A stretch of 64,000 nucleotides of DNA. Source: Amycolatopsis sp. 195334CR. GTDB taxonomy: Bacteria > Actinomycetota > Actinomycetes > Mycobacteriales > Pseudonocardiaceae. The position numbers were made by a program, and so were the translations under genes. Below the pieces are notes generated by a model. That model saw only the letters and a program-made list of their open reading frames with translations, had not been told where the DNA came from and did not search any database. The stretch lies in the NCBI RefSeq assembly GCF_017309385.1, contig NZ_JAFJMJ010000002.1:1798001-1862000 (forward strand), given 5' to 3'. Of the stretch, positions 35,502 to 44,038 are shown piece after piece; the stretch's first letter is position 1; the number at the start of each line of letters is the position of its first letter.

Positions 35502-35932
35502 GCACACTGTCCACTGTGGAGGAGCGCGTGCGGGCCGCGGTGGGGGTGAAGCTGTTCACCGTGCTGGCCTGGGTGCCCGAGCGGCAGGCGCTGCGGCGGG
35601 TGCACAGCAGCCATCCCGGGCAGTACCCGGTCGGCGGGGAGAAGACCGTGGAGGTCGCGCGCGGCTGGCTCGACGAGTGCATCACCGGGCAGCGGCCGTT
35701 CTTCGGACCGGACGCGGCTGCCGTGCGCGAGATCTTCGCCGACCACGCACTGATCGAGGAACTCGGCTGCGGCGCGGTGATCAACGTGCCGGTGGTCGAC
35801 GACGAAGGGACGACGCTCGGCGTGCTCAACCTCCTTGACGCGGAAGGAAGTTACGACCGGTACTCGGTGGAGAAGGCGGTATCGCTGGCTCCGCTGGCGG
35901 TGGCCGCGCTGCGTGACGAGGTGGTCCGGTGA
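35498..35932 (+). CDS. Small GAF-domain protein
   Basis: A 144-residue stand-alone GAF domain (LFTVLAWVPERQALRRVHSSHPGQYP..CGAVINVPVVDDEGTTLGVLNLLDAEGSYD..AVSLAPLAVAALRDE). It could act as a small-molecule sensor. The three-Cys pattern of free-methionine-sulfoxide reductases is absent. It begins by overlapping the MFS stop (GTGA) and its own end overlaps the next GTG by four bases. All three proteins are therefore translated as a coupled set. A role in signalling the imported substrate is inferred. Confidence 0.82.
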   Translation: MSTLSTVEERVRAAVGVKLFTVLAWVPERQALRRVHSSHPGQYPVGGEKTVEVARGWLDECITGQRPFFGPDAAAVREIFADHALIEELGCGAVINVPVVDDEGTTLGVLNLLDAEGSYDRYSVEKAVSLAPLAVAALRDEVVR

Positions 35933-37134
35933 GCGCGCTGCTGCTCCGCAACGCCCGCCTGCTCGACCCGGCGGCGGGCGAGTACGTCGAGGGCGACCTG
36001 CGCTGCGCCGACGGCCGGATCGTCGAGACCGGCACCGGGCTCAAGGCCGACGACGTGCGGACCATCGACGTGCGCGGCGGCGTGGTGGTGCCGGGCCTGG
36101 TCGACGCCCACGTGCACGTCACCGCCTCGACCGCGGACCTCGGTTCGCTGCCCGCGCAGTCACCGTCCTATGTGGCCGCGCACAGCGTGAACATCATGGG
36201 GCGCATGCTCGATCGCGGGTTCACCACCGTGCGCGACGCCTCCGGGGCCGACTTCGGCCTCGCCGACGCGCAGGCGGAGGGGCTCTTCCGCGGTCCGCGC
36301 CTGCTGTTCTGCGGCCGGGCGCTGAGCCAGACCGGCGGGCACGGCGACAGCCGGGGCCGGGGCACGCACCGCCACGACGACCACCCGTGCTGCGCCGGGC
36401 TCGGCCGGATCGCCGACGGCGTGGACGCGGTCCGCGCGGCGGCGCGGGACGAACTCCGCAAGGGCGCGCACCACCTCAAGGTGATGGCGTCCGGGGGAGT
36501 GGCCTCACCGACCGACCGGATCGACTCCGTGCAGTACTCCGCCGAGGAACTCCGCGCCATCGTGGAAGAGGCCGAGGGCGCGAACCGGTACGTGGCCGCG
36601 CACGCCTACACCGCGCGTGCCGTGAACCGGGCGCTGGAGCTGGGCATCCGGTCGATCGAACACGGCAACCTGCTCGACGACCGCAGCGTGGAGCTGTTCC
36701 TCGAACACGACGCTTTCCTGGTGCCCACGCTGGTCACCTACTGGGCGCTCAAGGAGGAGGGCCGCGAGCACGGGTTGCCGGAATCGAGCTGGCGCAAGGT
36801 GGACGAGGTGCTCGGCGCCGGGCTGGCGGCGCTGGAGCGCGCGGCCCGCGGCGGGGTGAAGATCGTCTACGGCTCGGACCTGCTCGGCGGCATGCACCGG
36901 CACCAGAACCACGAGTTCCGGCTGCGGGCCGAGGTGCAGCGCCCGCTCGACGTGCTGCGGTCGGCCACCTCGGTGGCGGCCGAACTGGTCGGCATGACCG
37001 GCGAGATCGGCACGCTGACCCCCGGCGCGCACGCCGACCTGCTGGTGCTCGACGGTGATCCGCTGACCGACATCGGCGTGCTGGCCTCGCCCGAGCGGTT
37101 CCGCGCGGTCGTCCAGGGCGGCGTCCCGGTCTGA
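35929..37134 (+). CDS. Amidohydrolase, prolidase/imidazolonepropionase-like
   Basis: A 401-residue metal-dependent hydrolase of the COG1228 group. Metal ligands and catalytic residues are HVH in VDAHVHVTAS, Lys in HHLKVMASGGVASPT (probably carbamylated), His in VAAHAYTARAV, His in SIEHGNLL and Asp in VYGSDLLGG. Members with this pattern include Xaa-Pro/Xaa-Arg dipeptidases and other amide-cleaving enzymes. A terminal beta-sandwich closes the chain (LTPGAHADLLVLDGDPLTDI). It is the last gene of the transporter-GAF operon. Confidence 0.88.
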   Translation: MSALLLRNARLLDPAAGEYVEGDLRCADGRIVETGTGLKADDVRTIDVRGGVVVPGLVDAHVHVTASTADLGSLPAQSPSYVAAHSVNIMGRMLDRGFTTVRDASGADFGLADAQAEGLFRGPRLLFCGRALSQTGGHGDSRGRGTHRHDDHPCCAGLGRIADGVDAVRAAARDELRKGAHHLKVMASGGVASPTDRIDSVQYSAEELRAIVEEAEGANRYVAAHAYTARAVNRALELGIRSIEHGNLLDDRSVELFLEHDAFLVPTLVTYWALKEEGREHGLPESSWRKVDEVLGAGLAALERAARGGVKIVYGSDLLGGMHRHQNHEFRLRAEVQRPLDVLRSATSVAAELVGMTGEIGTLTPGAHADLLVLDGDPLTDIGVLASPERFRAVVQGGVPV

Positions 37135-37186
37135 ACAGCCCAGCCCGCTACCGCCGTTCGGCGCACTTTCAACGAGAACGCGCACA

Positions 37187-37222
37187 CTTTCGTTGACTTG
37201 TGACGAAAGCTCTCCCTAGTGT
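37187..37222 (+). promoter_or_regulatory. Promoter with overlapping CTTTCGT dyad
   Basis: TTGACT (37193-37198) and TAGTGT (37217-37222) with an 18-base spacer form the promoter. CTTTCGT (37187-37193) and ACGAAAG (37203-37209) make a perfect dyad with a 9-base gap across the -35 box. A related CTTTCAACGAGAACG half lies upstream (around 37167). It is a likely repressor site controlling the secreted multidomain protein. Confidence 0.65.
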
Positions 37223-37272
37223 CGGCAGGGTCGTGTGACCTGCGCTACACCGGTCCCCAGGGGAGTGAACCC

Positions 37273-40239
37273 ATGCGCCTGTCAGTGCTGTTCGCCGCGT
37301 TGCTCGTGGCCGGTTCGGGGCCGTTGCTGGTTCCCGAACCGGCCGCGGCGCAGATCCCGCCCCAGGAACCGGGGGTGACCCTGCGCGTGTACGACGTGCA
37401 GGTCGGGCTGAGCAAGTTGTGCGTGCTCAAGGCCGGGCAGACGCCCAACGTGGACAAGCTGATGCCGTCCATCGACTGGTCCACCACGGACCAGTTCGGC
37501 ATCGCCGACAACTTCGTCTCCGAGGTGACGGCGAACCTCAACGTCCCCGCCGATGGCACCTACAAGTTCCGCCTGACCAGCGACGACGGTTCGCGGTTGA
37601 AGATCGGCGACACCGTCGTCGTCGATCACGACGGGCTGCACGAGCCGACCGCCAAGGAAGGCACGGCCGAGCTGACCGCCGGGTACCAGCCCCTGCGCAT
37701 CGACCACTTCGACGCCTCCTACGACCAGGTGGTCAAGCTCGAATGGCAGCCGCCCGGCGCGGCAGGCTACACCGTGGTGCCGAACTCCGTGCTGAGCACC
37801 GACGCCGACGTGGTCAGGGTGACCGCGCCCGGCCGCAAGGAGTGCGAAGCGGGCACCGACTCGCCCGGCGACGGCCTGCCGCTGACCGCCGTGCACCCCG
37901 GCCTCACGCTCACCAACCTGCGCCCCGACGGCTTCGAGCCGCAGGTCAGCGCGATGGACTGGCTGCCGGACGGCAGGCTGGCGATCGCCACCTGGGGCGG
38001 TACGGACAACGAACTCGGTGAGGTCCACCTGCTCAGCGGCGTCACCGGCACCACCGACCCGTCGAAGGTGCGGACGCAGAAGGTCGCCGAGGGCCTCCGG
38101 GAACCGATGGGCATCAAGTTCGTCGACGGCAAGCTCTACGTGTCCGAAAAGGACGGTCTGACCGAGCTGAACGACACCAACGGGGACGGGGTCACCGACG
38201 ACTACCGGACGGTGGCGACCTGGCCGTACGGCGGCAACTTCCACGAGTTCGCCTTCGGCTTGCTGTACCGGGACGGGGACTTCTACCTCAACCTGTCCGT
38301 GGCGATCAACTACGGCGGCGCCACCACCGATCCGCAGCCCGCGCCCAACCGCGGCACCACGATCAAGGTGAACAAGAACACCGGGCAGGTGTCCTACCTG
38401 GCCGGTGGGCTGCGCACCCCGCACGGCATCGGCTGGGGCCCCGACGGCGACATCTTCGTCACCGACAACCAGGGCGGCTGGCTGCCCTCGTCGAAGCTGC
38501 TGCACGTCAAGCAGGACCGGTTCTTCAACCACTACATGAACCCCGACGGCCCGTTCGACGACCGCGCGGTGACCCAGCCGGTGCTGTGGCTGCCGCAGAA
38601 CGAGATCGCGAACTCGCCGAGCAACCTGCTGACGCTGCCGGACGGCCCGTTCGCCGGCCAGCTGGTGTTCGGTGACGTGACCTACGGCGGGCTGCAGCGC
38701 GCGCACCTGGAGAAGGTCAACGGCGAGTACCAGGGCGCGGTGTTCCGGATGACGCAGGGGCTGGAAGCCGGGGTGAGCCGGATCAGCCTCGGGCCGGACG
38801 GCGCCATCTACACCGGCGGCATCGGCGCGGGCGGCAACTGGGGCCAGCCCGGCAAGCTCAGCCACGGCCTGCAGAAGCTGACGCCCAACGGCGAGGCGGG
38901 TTTCGACATCCTCGCCATGCGCGCCGTCGAGGGCGGCTTCGAGATGGAGTACACGCAGCCGCTGTCGGCCGAGACCGCGCAGGAACTCGCCTCGAAGTAC
39001 CAGGCCACGCAATGGCGTTACGTGCCGACCGCGGACTACGGCGGCCCGAAGGTCGACGAGCAGAAGCTGACCGTGTCCTCGGCGACGCTGTCCGCGGACG
39101 GCAAGAAGGTCACGCTGGGGATCCCCGGCCTGAAGGCGGGGCACGTGGTGCACGTGCGCTCGCCCCGGCCGTTCGCGGCGGAGTCCGGCGCTCCACTGTG
39201 GAGCACCGAGGCGTGGTACACGCTGAACTCGCTGGTCGGCGGTACCGGCCAGGTCACCGAGTACGAGGCGGAGACGGCGGGCCTGAGCGGTGGCGCGGCG
39301 GCGAACACCAATCACCCCGGCTACTCCGGCACCGGTTTCGTGGACGGGTACTGGAACCAGGGCGCGTCCACCGCGTTCACCGTGAACGTGCCCGCCGCCG
39401 GTGCACACAACGTCGGCCTGCGATACTCGAACGGCCCGGATCCCTTCTCCGGCAGCAAAACCGTGAGCGTTTACGTCAACGGCACGAAAGTCCGGCAGAC
39501 GAGGCTGGCCAGCACGGTCGACTGGGACACCTGGGCCACGCACACCGAATCGCTTCCGCTCCAGGCGGGGAACAACACGGTGACCTATAAGTTCGACAGC
39601 GGCGACGACGGCAACGTCAACCTGGACAAGATCAGCGTCACGCCGGTGCAGCGGATCTCGCTGTTCGACGGGTCCGGACTGGGCGCGTGGGAAGCGAAGT
39701 CCGGCGGCGCGGCGACCTGGCCGGTGGCGAACGGTTCGGTGGAATCGCTGGGCGGGGACATCCGCACCAAGCAGAAGTTCGGCGACTTCAAGCTGCACGC
39801 GGAATGGCTGGAGCCGCAGTACCCGCCGGAGGTGACCGGGCAGGCCCGCGGCAACAGCGGGGTGTTCCTGCAGGAGCGGTACGAGGTGCAGGTGCTGGAT
39901 TCCTTCGGTGACACCACCCTGGCGGCGGACGAGGCCGGGGCGATCTACTCGAAGCGGGCACCGGACAGCAACCGGGCGACCGCGCCGAACACCTGGCAGA
40001 GCTACGACATCACCTTCCGCGCGGCCCGGTTCGACGGGGCCGGGAACAAGATCGCGAACGCGCGGGTGACGGTGGTGTGGAACGGCGTCGTGGTGCACAA
40101 CGACGTGGAGATCGACGGGATCACCGGTGGCAACAGCCTGCCGGAGGGCCCGTCGCCGGAATCGGTGCTGCTGCAGGACCACGGGGACGCGGGGGAGAAC
40201 CCGCGCTTCCGGAACCTGTGGATAGAGCCGCTCGGCTGA
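37273..40239 (+). CDS. Secreted PA14 / beta-propeller / CBM / DUF1080 protein
   Basis: A 988-residue exported protein with four modules. A Sec signal (about 1-27) is followed by a PA14 carbohydrate-binding domain (30-170; GTYKFRLTSDDGSRLKIGD, VDHDGLH). Next comes a six-bladed glucose/sorbosone-dehydrogenase-like propeller (190-640; LREPMGIKFVDGKLYVSE, GLRTPHGIGWGPDGDIFVTD). A CBM35/CBM6-type module (660-790; TEYEAETAGLSGG, GTGFVDGYW) precedes a DUF1080 domain (794-985; LFDGSGLGAWE, GNSGVFLQERYEVQVLDSF). DUF1080 includes 3-keto-disaccharide hydrolases. The protein could bind a polysaccharide, oxidise or recognise sugars and cleave keto-glycosides on one chain. The ATG at 37273 has a GGGGAGTG ribosome site. 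It has its own regulated promoter and ends at a 26-bp hairpin. Confidence 0.88.
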   Translation: MRLSVLFAALLVAGSGPLLVPEPAAAQIPPQEPGVTLRVYDVQVGLSKLCVLKAGQTPNVDKLMPSIDWSTTDQFGIADNFVSEVTANLNVPADGTYKFRLTSDDGSRLKIGDTVVVDHDGLHEPTAKEGTAELTAGYQPLRIDHFDASYDQVVKLEWQPPGAAGYTVVPNSVLSTDADVVRVTAPGRKECEAGTDSPGDGLPLTAVHPGLTLTNLRPDGFEPQVSAMDWLPDGRLAIATWGGTDNELGEVHLLSGVTGTTDPSKVRTQKVAEGLREPMGIKFVDGKLYVSEKDGLTELNDTNGDGVTDDYRTVATWPYGGNFHEFAFGLLYRDGDFYLNLSVAINYGGATTDPQPAPNRGTTIKVNKNTGQVSYLAGGLRTPHGIGWGPDGDIFVTDNQGGWLPSSKLLHVKQDRFFNHYMNPDGPFDDRAVTQPVLWLPQNEIANSPSNLLTLPDGPFAGQLVFGDVTYGGLQRAHLEKVNGEYQGAVFRMTQGLEAGVSRISLGPDGAIYTGGIGAGGNWGQPGKLSHGLQKLTPNGEAGFDILAMRAVEGGFEMEYTQPLSAETAQELASKYQATQWRYVPTADYGGPKVDEQKLTVSSATLSADGKKVTLGIPGLKAGHVVHVRSPRPFAAESGAPLWSTEAWYTLNSLVGGTGQVTEYEAETAGLSGGAAANTNHPGYSGTGFVDGYWNQGASTAFTVNVPAAGAHNVGLRYSNGPDPFSGSKTVSVYVNGTKVRQTRLASTVDWDTWATHTESLPLQAGNNTVTYKFDSGDDGNVNLDKISVTPVQRISLFDGSGLGAWEAKSGGAATWPVANGSVESLGGDIRTKQKFGDFKLHAEWLEPQYPPEVTGQARGNSGVFLQERYEVQVLDSFGDTTLAADEAGAIYSKRAPDSNRATAPNTWQSYDITFRAARFDGAGNKIANARVTVVWNGVVVHNDVEIDGITGGNSLPEGPSPESVLLQDHGDAGENPRFRNLWIEPLG

Positions 40240-40247
40240 CCCCGGGC

Positions 40248-40306
40248 AATGCTATGAGTGGGGCATTACTTGCATTCAACGCAAGTAATGCCCCACTCAT
40301 AGCATT
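40248..40306. terminator. Perfect 26-bp bidirectional hairpin
   Basis: Arms 40248-40273 and 40281-40306 are exact reverse complements around a 7-base loop. They lie between the convergent DUF1080-protein and VOC genes. The first base of the VOC stop codon is the last base of the right arm. It is much longer than a usual terminator. Confidence 0.8.
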
Positions 40307-40680
40307 CAGCTGGCGATCCGCTCGACCAGTTCTGGTGTCCATTCCACGTACTCGACCTCGGCGCCGTCGCGGTGCCGGGCGTAGAGGAAGCGGCCGGTGG
40401 GCCCGGCGGTTTCCGGGGTGGTGATGGTGGCCCCCGCCGCGGCCAGGGTGCGTTGCAGTGCGTCGAGATCGGCGACCACCACGGTCGCGCTCGCGTGCGC
40501 GTACTTCGCGCGTTCGCGCTCGGGACCGGCGATGACCAGGAAGTCCCCGATCGCGGCCAGTTCCACGGCGTGGAACGCCAGCCGGAGATCGGGTTCGGCG
40601 CCGGTAAGTTCGCGCAGCAGGGGCAGGGCTTCGTCGAGGTCCTCGGCCCAGAGGCGGGCGTAGGTTTTCCGGATGCTCAC
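40306..40680 (-). CDS. VOC/glyoxalase-like protein
   Basis: A 124-residue protein with the two beta-alpha-beta-beta-beta units of the vicinal oxygen chelate fold (KTYARLWAEDLDEALPLLREL..FHAVELAAIGDFLVIAG; VVVADLDALQRTLAAAGATI..GRFLYARHRDGAEVEYVEW). The His/Glu metal positions are only partly kept (FHAVEL, YVEW), so enzyme activity is uncertain; drug or ligand binding is possible. The start is GTG 40680. It is divergent from the HxlR-type regulator at 40746, which may control it. Confidence 0.75.
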   Translation of the reverse strand: MSIRKTYARLWAEDLDEALPLLRELTGAEPDLRLAFHAVELAAIGDFLVIAGPERERAKYAHASATVVVADLDALQRTLAAAGATITTPETAGPTGRFLYARHRDGAEVEYVEWTPELVERIAS

Positions 40681-40745
40681 CAGCCCACGGTAGGAACCGG
40701 GCGCCGGGCGCGGAAGAACGCACTTTTTGGTGAGAGGGGTGCTCG

Positions 40746-41093
40746 ATGGGAACCGAGCAGGACACAGTGGACACCGTGGCGTACGAGATCTTCCACGGTG
40801 TGTCCGGGAAGTGGGCCCTGCCGGTGATGAACCTGCTCGGCGAGCGCACCCTGCGCTTCTCCGAAGTGCACACCGCGATCGAGGGCGTCAGCCACAAGAT
40901 GCTCACCCAGACGCTGCGGGGTCTCGAACGGGACGGTGTGGTGCACCGGCGCGTACACCCCACCGTCCCGCCGAGAGTCGAGTACTCGCTGACCGAGGCC
41001 GGGCAGGCGCTGCGCGGCACGATCAACGGGTTGTGCGGCTGGACCCGCCGCTACCTCGAACAGATCGAGGCCGCCCGCGCCCGCTTCGGCTGA
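40746..41093 (+). CDS. HxlR-family regulator
   Basis: A 115-residue winged-helix regulator of the HxlR/MarR-like group (EIFHGVSGKWALPVMNLLGERTLRFSEVHTAIEGVSHKMLTQTLRGLERDGVVHRRVHPTVPPRVEYSLTEAGQAL). The KWA-LPVM-L and PPRVEYSLTxxG segments are diagnostic. HxlR proteins usually sense electrophiles or aldehydes and control a neighbouring enzyme. The divergent VOC gene is the obvious candidate target. It ends one base before the convergent FMN-reductase gene. Confidence 0.9.
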   Translation: MGTEQDTVDTVAYEIFHGVSGKWALPVMNLLGERTLRFSEVHTAIEGVSHKMLTQTLRGLERDGVVHRRVHPTVPPRVEYSLTEAGQALRGTINGLCGWTRRYLEQIEAARARFG

Positions 41094-41094
41094 C

Positions 41095-41634
41095 TCACGA
41101 CGCGCGCACCAGCGTGCGGCCCACCGCGGTCGAGAACCCGTCCACCAGCCGGTACAGCTCGGTGGCCGATTCGAGCCGGACCCCGTCCGGGGTGAGTTCG
41201 ATGTGCTGGTCCAGCACGAACCAGCCGGGCACGATGTGCGACGCGCCGAGCGAGGACAGCACCGGGCGCAGCGCGTAGTCGATGGCGAGCACGTGCGCGG
41301 TGGTGCCGCCGGTGACCACCGGCAGCACCACCTTCCCCGCGAGCGCGAACTGCGGCAGCAGGTCGAGCAGCAGTTTCAGCAACCCGCTGTAGGCCGCCTT
41401 GTACACCGGGGAGGCCACCACCAGCCCGTCCGCGGCGGCGATCGCGTCGACCACGCGGGCGATCGCCGGATGCGCCGCGTCCGCGTGCGCCAGCGGTTCG
41501 GCGGGCAGGTCGCGGACCCGGACCGCGCCGACCGCGTGCCCGTGGGCCCGCAGCCGGTCGGCGAGGTGGTCGGACAGCGCGGCGGTGCGCGAGGTGGCCG
41601 ACGGACTGCCGGACAGCACGAGGATCGACGACAT
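41095..41634 (-). CDS. NAD(P)H-dependent FMN reductase (SsuE-like)
   Basis: A 179-residue flavodoxin-like reductase that supplies FMNH2 to two-component monooxygenases. The phosphate-binding loop is LSGSPSATSRT. The GLVVASPVYKAAYSGLLKLLLDLL segment is the conserved flavin/dimer region of SsuE/MsuE, and VTGGTTAHVLAIDYALRPVLSSLGA completes the family pattern. It is the last gene of the sfnG-sfnB operon and almost certainly feeds SfnG. Confidence 0.9.
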   Translation of the reverse strand: MSSILVLSGSPSATSRTAALSDHLADRLRAHGHAVGAVRVRDLPAEPLAHADAAHPAIARVVDAIAAADGLVVASPVYKAAYSGLLKLLLDLLPQFALAGKVVLPVVTGGTTAHVLAIDYALRPVLSSLGASHIVPGWFVLDQHIELTPDGVRLESATELYRLVDGFSTAVGRTLVRAS

Positions 41635-41649
41635 GACGGACCCCTCCGC

Positions 41650-42870
41650 TCAGGTGTACCAGGTGGGCTCGGGCAGTTCGCCGAGCAGTGCGTACCGCCC
41701 GACCTCGGCGCGCTTGTAGGCCACCGGGTCGTGCAGGCTGTGCGTGCGGATGTTGCGCCAGAACACGTCCAGCCCGACCGAGTTCGCGCTGGCTCTGGCC
41801 CCGGTCACCTCGAACACCCGGCTGCCGATCTCCAGGCCGGTGTCGATGGCCCGCTGCTTGGCCGCGGCGATCAGCACCGCGGCCTCCCCGCGTTCGGCCT
41901 CGGTGACCGAGTCGGCGTGCGCGTTGATCGCCTCGATCGCCACCGCCGCGCGTTCGGCCAGCGCCTCGGCGGCCCACAGCTTGGCCTGCAGGTCCCCGTA
42001 GGTGTCGAGGATGTAGAACTCCTCGGTGGCCGACTCCTTGTTGTCCCCGCCGTAGGGCCACGGCCGGGTGCGCTCGCGGGTGTAGGCGGTGGCCGTGGTC
42101 AGCGCGCCGCGGGCGATGCCGAGGTAGAAGTTGGTGAACACCAACTGGATCAGCGGCACGTTGAGGGTGTTGTAGGTGCGGGGCCGGAACTCCTTGTCCA
42201 CGTACCCCGCGGCCTGCGCCCACGGCACCCGGACCCCGCGGATCTCCACGCTGCCGCTCTCGGTGAGCCGCTGCCCGAGGTTGTCCCAGTCGTCGTTGAA
42301 CACGATGCCCTCCTGCGCGGACGGCACGATCGCGAAGATGTGCTTGTCCGTGCCGGTGAGCACGCCCTCCAGCACGGTCACGTCGGAGACCTTGCTGCCG
42401 GTGGAGAAGGACTTGCGGCCGGTGAAGACGAGCTCGTCGCCTTCGTCGGTGATGGTGAGGTCGTTGTCGCGCGGGTTGACCGCGCCGCCGAAGAACCAGC
42501 GCTCGCGGGTGGCCTGCTCCTCGACCGCGGCGATCTGCGCCGGGGTGGCGACCAGGCGCGCCGCCCACGCCCACAGGTAGTGGTACCCGATGAGCTGGCC
42601 GATCGAGCCGTCACCGGCGGCGATCTCGCGGATCACCCGGTAGGCGGTGGTCCAGTCCTGCCCGCCGCCCCCGTGCTCGGCCGGGCCGAGCAGGGTGACC
42701 AGTCCGGCGTCCTTGAGCAACCGGACCTCGGCGTGCGGGGTGCGGCCCGCGCGCTCGCGTTCCACCGCGTCGGCGGCGAGTACGGCGGCGACCTCGCTCG
42801 CCCTGGCCACCCAGCCGGCGGAGTCGGCCGGTGGCGTGCTCCAGTCGGTGCTGTGCTCGGTGGTGGTCAT
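41650..42870 (-). CDS. sfnB: SfnB-family sulfur-acquisition oxidoreductase
   Basis: A 406-residue flavoprotein with the acyl-CoA-dehydrogenase fold, close to SfnB and DszC-type monooxygenases. Visible parts are the N-terminal helical domain (VRLLKDAGLVTLLGPAEHGGGGQDW), the beta domain (RWFFGGAVNPRDNDLTITDEGDELVFTGRKSFSTG) and C-terminal helices with VFEVTGARASANSVGLDVFWRNIRTHSLHDP. The acyl-CoA catalytic Glu is replaced in this group, which oxygenates sulfur compounds instead. The ATG at 42870 overlaps the sfnG stop by four bases. It acts with SfnG and the FMN reductase in sulfur scavenging. Confidence 0.88.
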   Translation of the reverse strand: MTTTEHSTDWSTPPADSAGWVARASEVAAVLAADAVERERAGRTPHAEVRLLKDAGLVTLLGPAEHGGGGQDWTTAYRVIREIAAGDGSIGQLIGYHYLWAWAARLVATPAQIAAVEEQATRERWFFGGAVNPRDNDLTITDEGDELVFTGRKSFSTGSKVSDVTVLEGVLTGTDKHIFAIVPSAQEGIVFNDDWDNLGQRLTESGSVEIRGVRVPWAQAAGYVDKEFRPRTYNTLNVPLIQLVFTNFYLGIARGALTTATAYTRERTRPWPYGGDNKESATEEFYILDTYGDLQAKLWAAEALAERAAVAIEAINAHADSVTEAERGEAAVLIAAAKQRAIDTGLEIGSRVFEVTGARASANSVGLDVFWRNIRTHSLHDPVAYKRAEVGRYALLGELPEPTWYT

Positions 42871-43991
42871 CGGAGTCCTCCCACGGGTTCCGGGGTGCCC
42901 GCGCCGGGCACCAGCTCGGCCTCCAGCGCGCGGACGATGGGCAGCACGTGCGTGCCGAAGTACTCGACCTCTTCGAGGTAGTGCAGGAAACCGAGCAGCA
43001 GCAGGTTCACCCCGCGCCGCTTGTACTCGACGATCCGGTGGGCGATCTGCTCCGGGGTGCCGATCAGCTTGCTGCGGAAGCCGTCGTTGTACTGCACCAG
43101 GTCCTCGAACGCCGAATCCGCCCACATCCCGCGTTTGTCCGAAGTGGAGCTCCCGGCCTGGCGGACCGCGTCGCGGAACCCGTGCACCGCGTCGACGTCG
43201 GCCTTGGCGACGATCTCGCGCAGCGTGTCCTTGGCCTCGGTCTCGCTGTCCCTGGCGATCAGGAAGGCGTTGAGTCCGAATCGGACGGTCCGGCCGTGTT
43301 CCCGCGCGGTCCGGCCGACCTCGTCGATCTGCTCGGTGACGCCGTCGAAGTCCTTGCCGTTGCTGAAGTACCAGTCGGAGACCCGGCCGGCCATCGCCCT
43401 GGCCGCGGTGGAGTTGCCGCCCTGGAAGACCTCAGGAGTGGAAAGCGGTTTCGGCTTCAGGTCGTACCCGCGCAGGCGGTAGAAGTCGCCGGCGAACTCG
43501 GCGTTGGCCTCGGTCCAGCTGGCGCGGAGCACCCGGATGAACTCCTCGGCGCGGCGGTAGCGCTCGTCGTGCTCCAGCCAGTGCTCGCCGAGCGCGGTGA
43601 ACTCGCCCTTGAACCAGCCGCTGACCACGTTCACCGCGGCGCGGCCGCCGGAGAGGTGGTCGGCGGTGGTGAGCAGTTTGGCCAGTACCGCGGGGTGCCA
43701 GAGGCCGGGGTGCACCGCGGCGATCACCTTCAGCCGTTCGGTGGCGAGCAGCAGGGCGAGGCTGAAGCTGGTGGACTCCTGCTGGTAGGCCGCGCCGTAG
43801 CTGGCCATGTAGCGGACTTGGGAGAGGGCGTAGTCGAAGCCGTGGTGCTCGGCGAGCACGGCGAGGCGCTTGTTGTAGTCGTAGCTCCAGTCGGTGCGCT
43901 GTTCGATCTTGCTGGTGACCAGGCCGCCGCTGACGTTGGGGACCCAGTAGGCGAACCGGAGCGGTTCGTCGAGGTGGTGTGGTGCGGACAT
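42867..43991 (-). CDS. sfnG: FMNH2-dependent dimethylsulfone monooxygenase
   Basis: A 374-residue luciferase-like TIM-barrel enzyme. SfnG turns dimethylsulfone into methanesulfinate and formaldehyde so that sulfur can be assimilated. FAYWVPNVSGGLVTSKIEQR, HHGFDYALSQVRYMASYGA, VNVVSGWFKGEF and LEHDERYRRAEEFIRVL are near-diagnostic for this group. FYRLRGYDLKPKPLS..FQGGNS lines the flavin site. The ATG at 43991 is preceded by GGGAG. The operon sfnG-sfnB-FMN reductase lies behind a leaderless leader peptide (44032-44112), pointing to control by cysteine supply. Confidence 0.93.
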   Translation of the reverse strand: MSAPHHLDEPLRFAYWVPNVSGGLVTSKIEQRTDWSYDYNKRLAVLAEHHGFDYALSQVRYMASYGAAYQQESTSFSLALLLATERLKVIAAVHPGLWHPAVLAKLLTTADHLSGGRAAVNVVSGWFKGEFTALGEHWLEHDERYRRAEEFIRVLRASWTEANAEFAGDFYRLRGYDLKPKPLSTPEVFQGGNSTAARAMAGRVSDWYFSNGKDFDGVTEQIDEVGRTAREHGRTVRFGLNAFLIARDSETEAKDTLREIVAKADVDAVHGFRDAVRQAGSSTSDKRGMWADSAFEDLVQYNDGFRSKLIGTPEQIAHRIVEYKRRGVNLLLLGFLHYLEEVEYFGTHVLPIVRALEAELVPGAGTPEPVGGLR

Positions 43992-44023
43992 GCTGCTCCC
44001 GGGTGGCAGGGGTGAAGGGCTGA

Positions 44024-44038
44024 GCGCTGGGTCAGCGC
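44024..44038 (-). promoter_or_regulatory. Hairpin overlapping leader stop codon
   Basis: GCGCTG-GGT-CAGCGC (44024-44038) is a perfect 6-bp stem that includes the TGA of the leader peptide. Ribosome position at the leader end would decide whether it forms, a plausible attenuation switch for sfnG. Confidence 0.45.

Noticed and set aside
37282..40182. A minus-strand open frame opposite the PA14/DUF1080 gene
   Set aside because: Low-complexity composition and no motifs. The plus-strand frame has four recognisable domains and a promoter.
40248..40306. The 26-bp hairpin as a phage attachment site
   Set aside because: No integrase, tRNA or duplicated end is nearby. Its position between convergent genes explains it as a terminator.
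41095..43991. A dibenzothiophene desulfurisation (dsz) operon
   Set aside because: The LLM-type enzyme matches SfnG signatures rather than DszA, there is no DszB, and the leader peptide fits ordinary sulfur scavenging.
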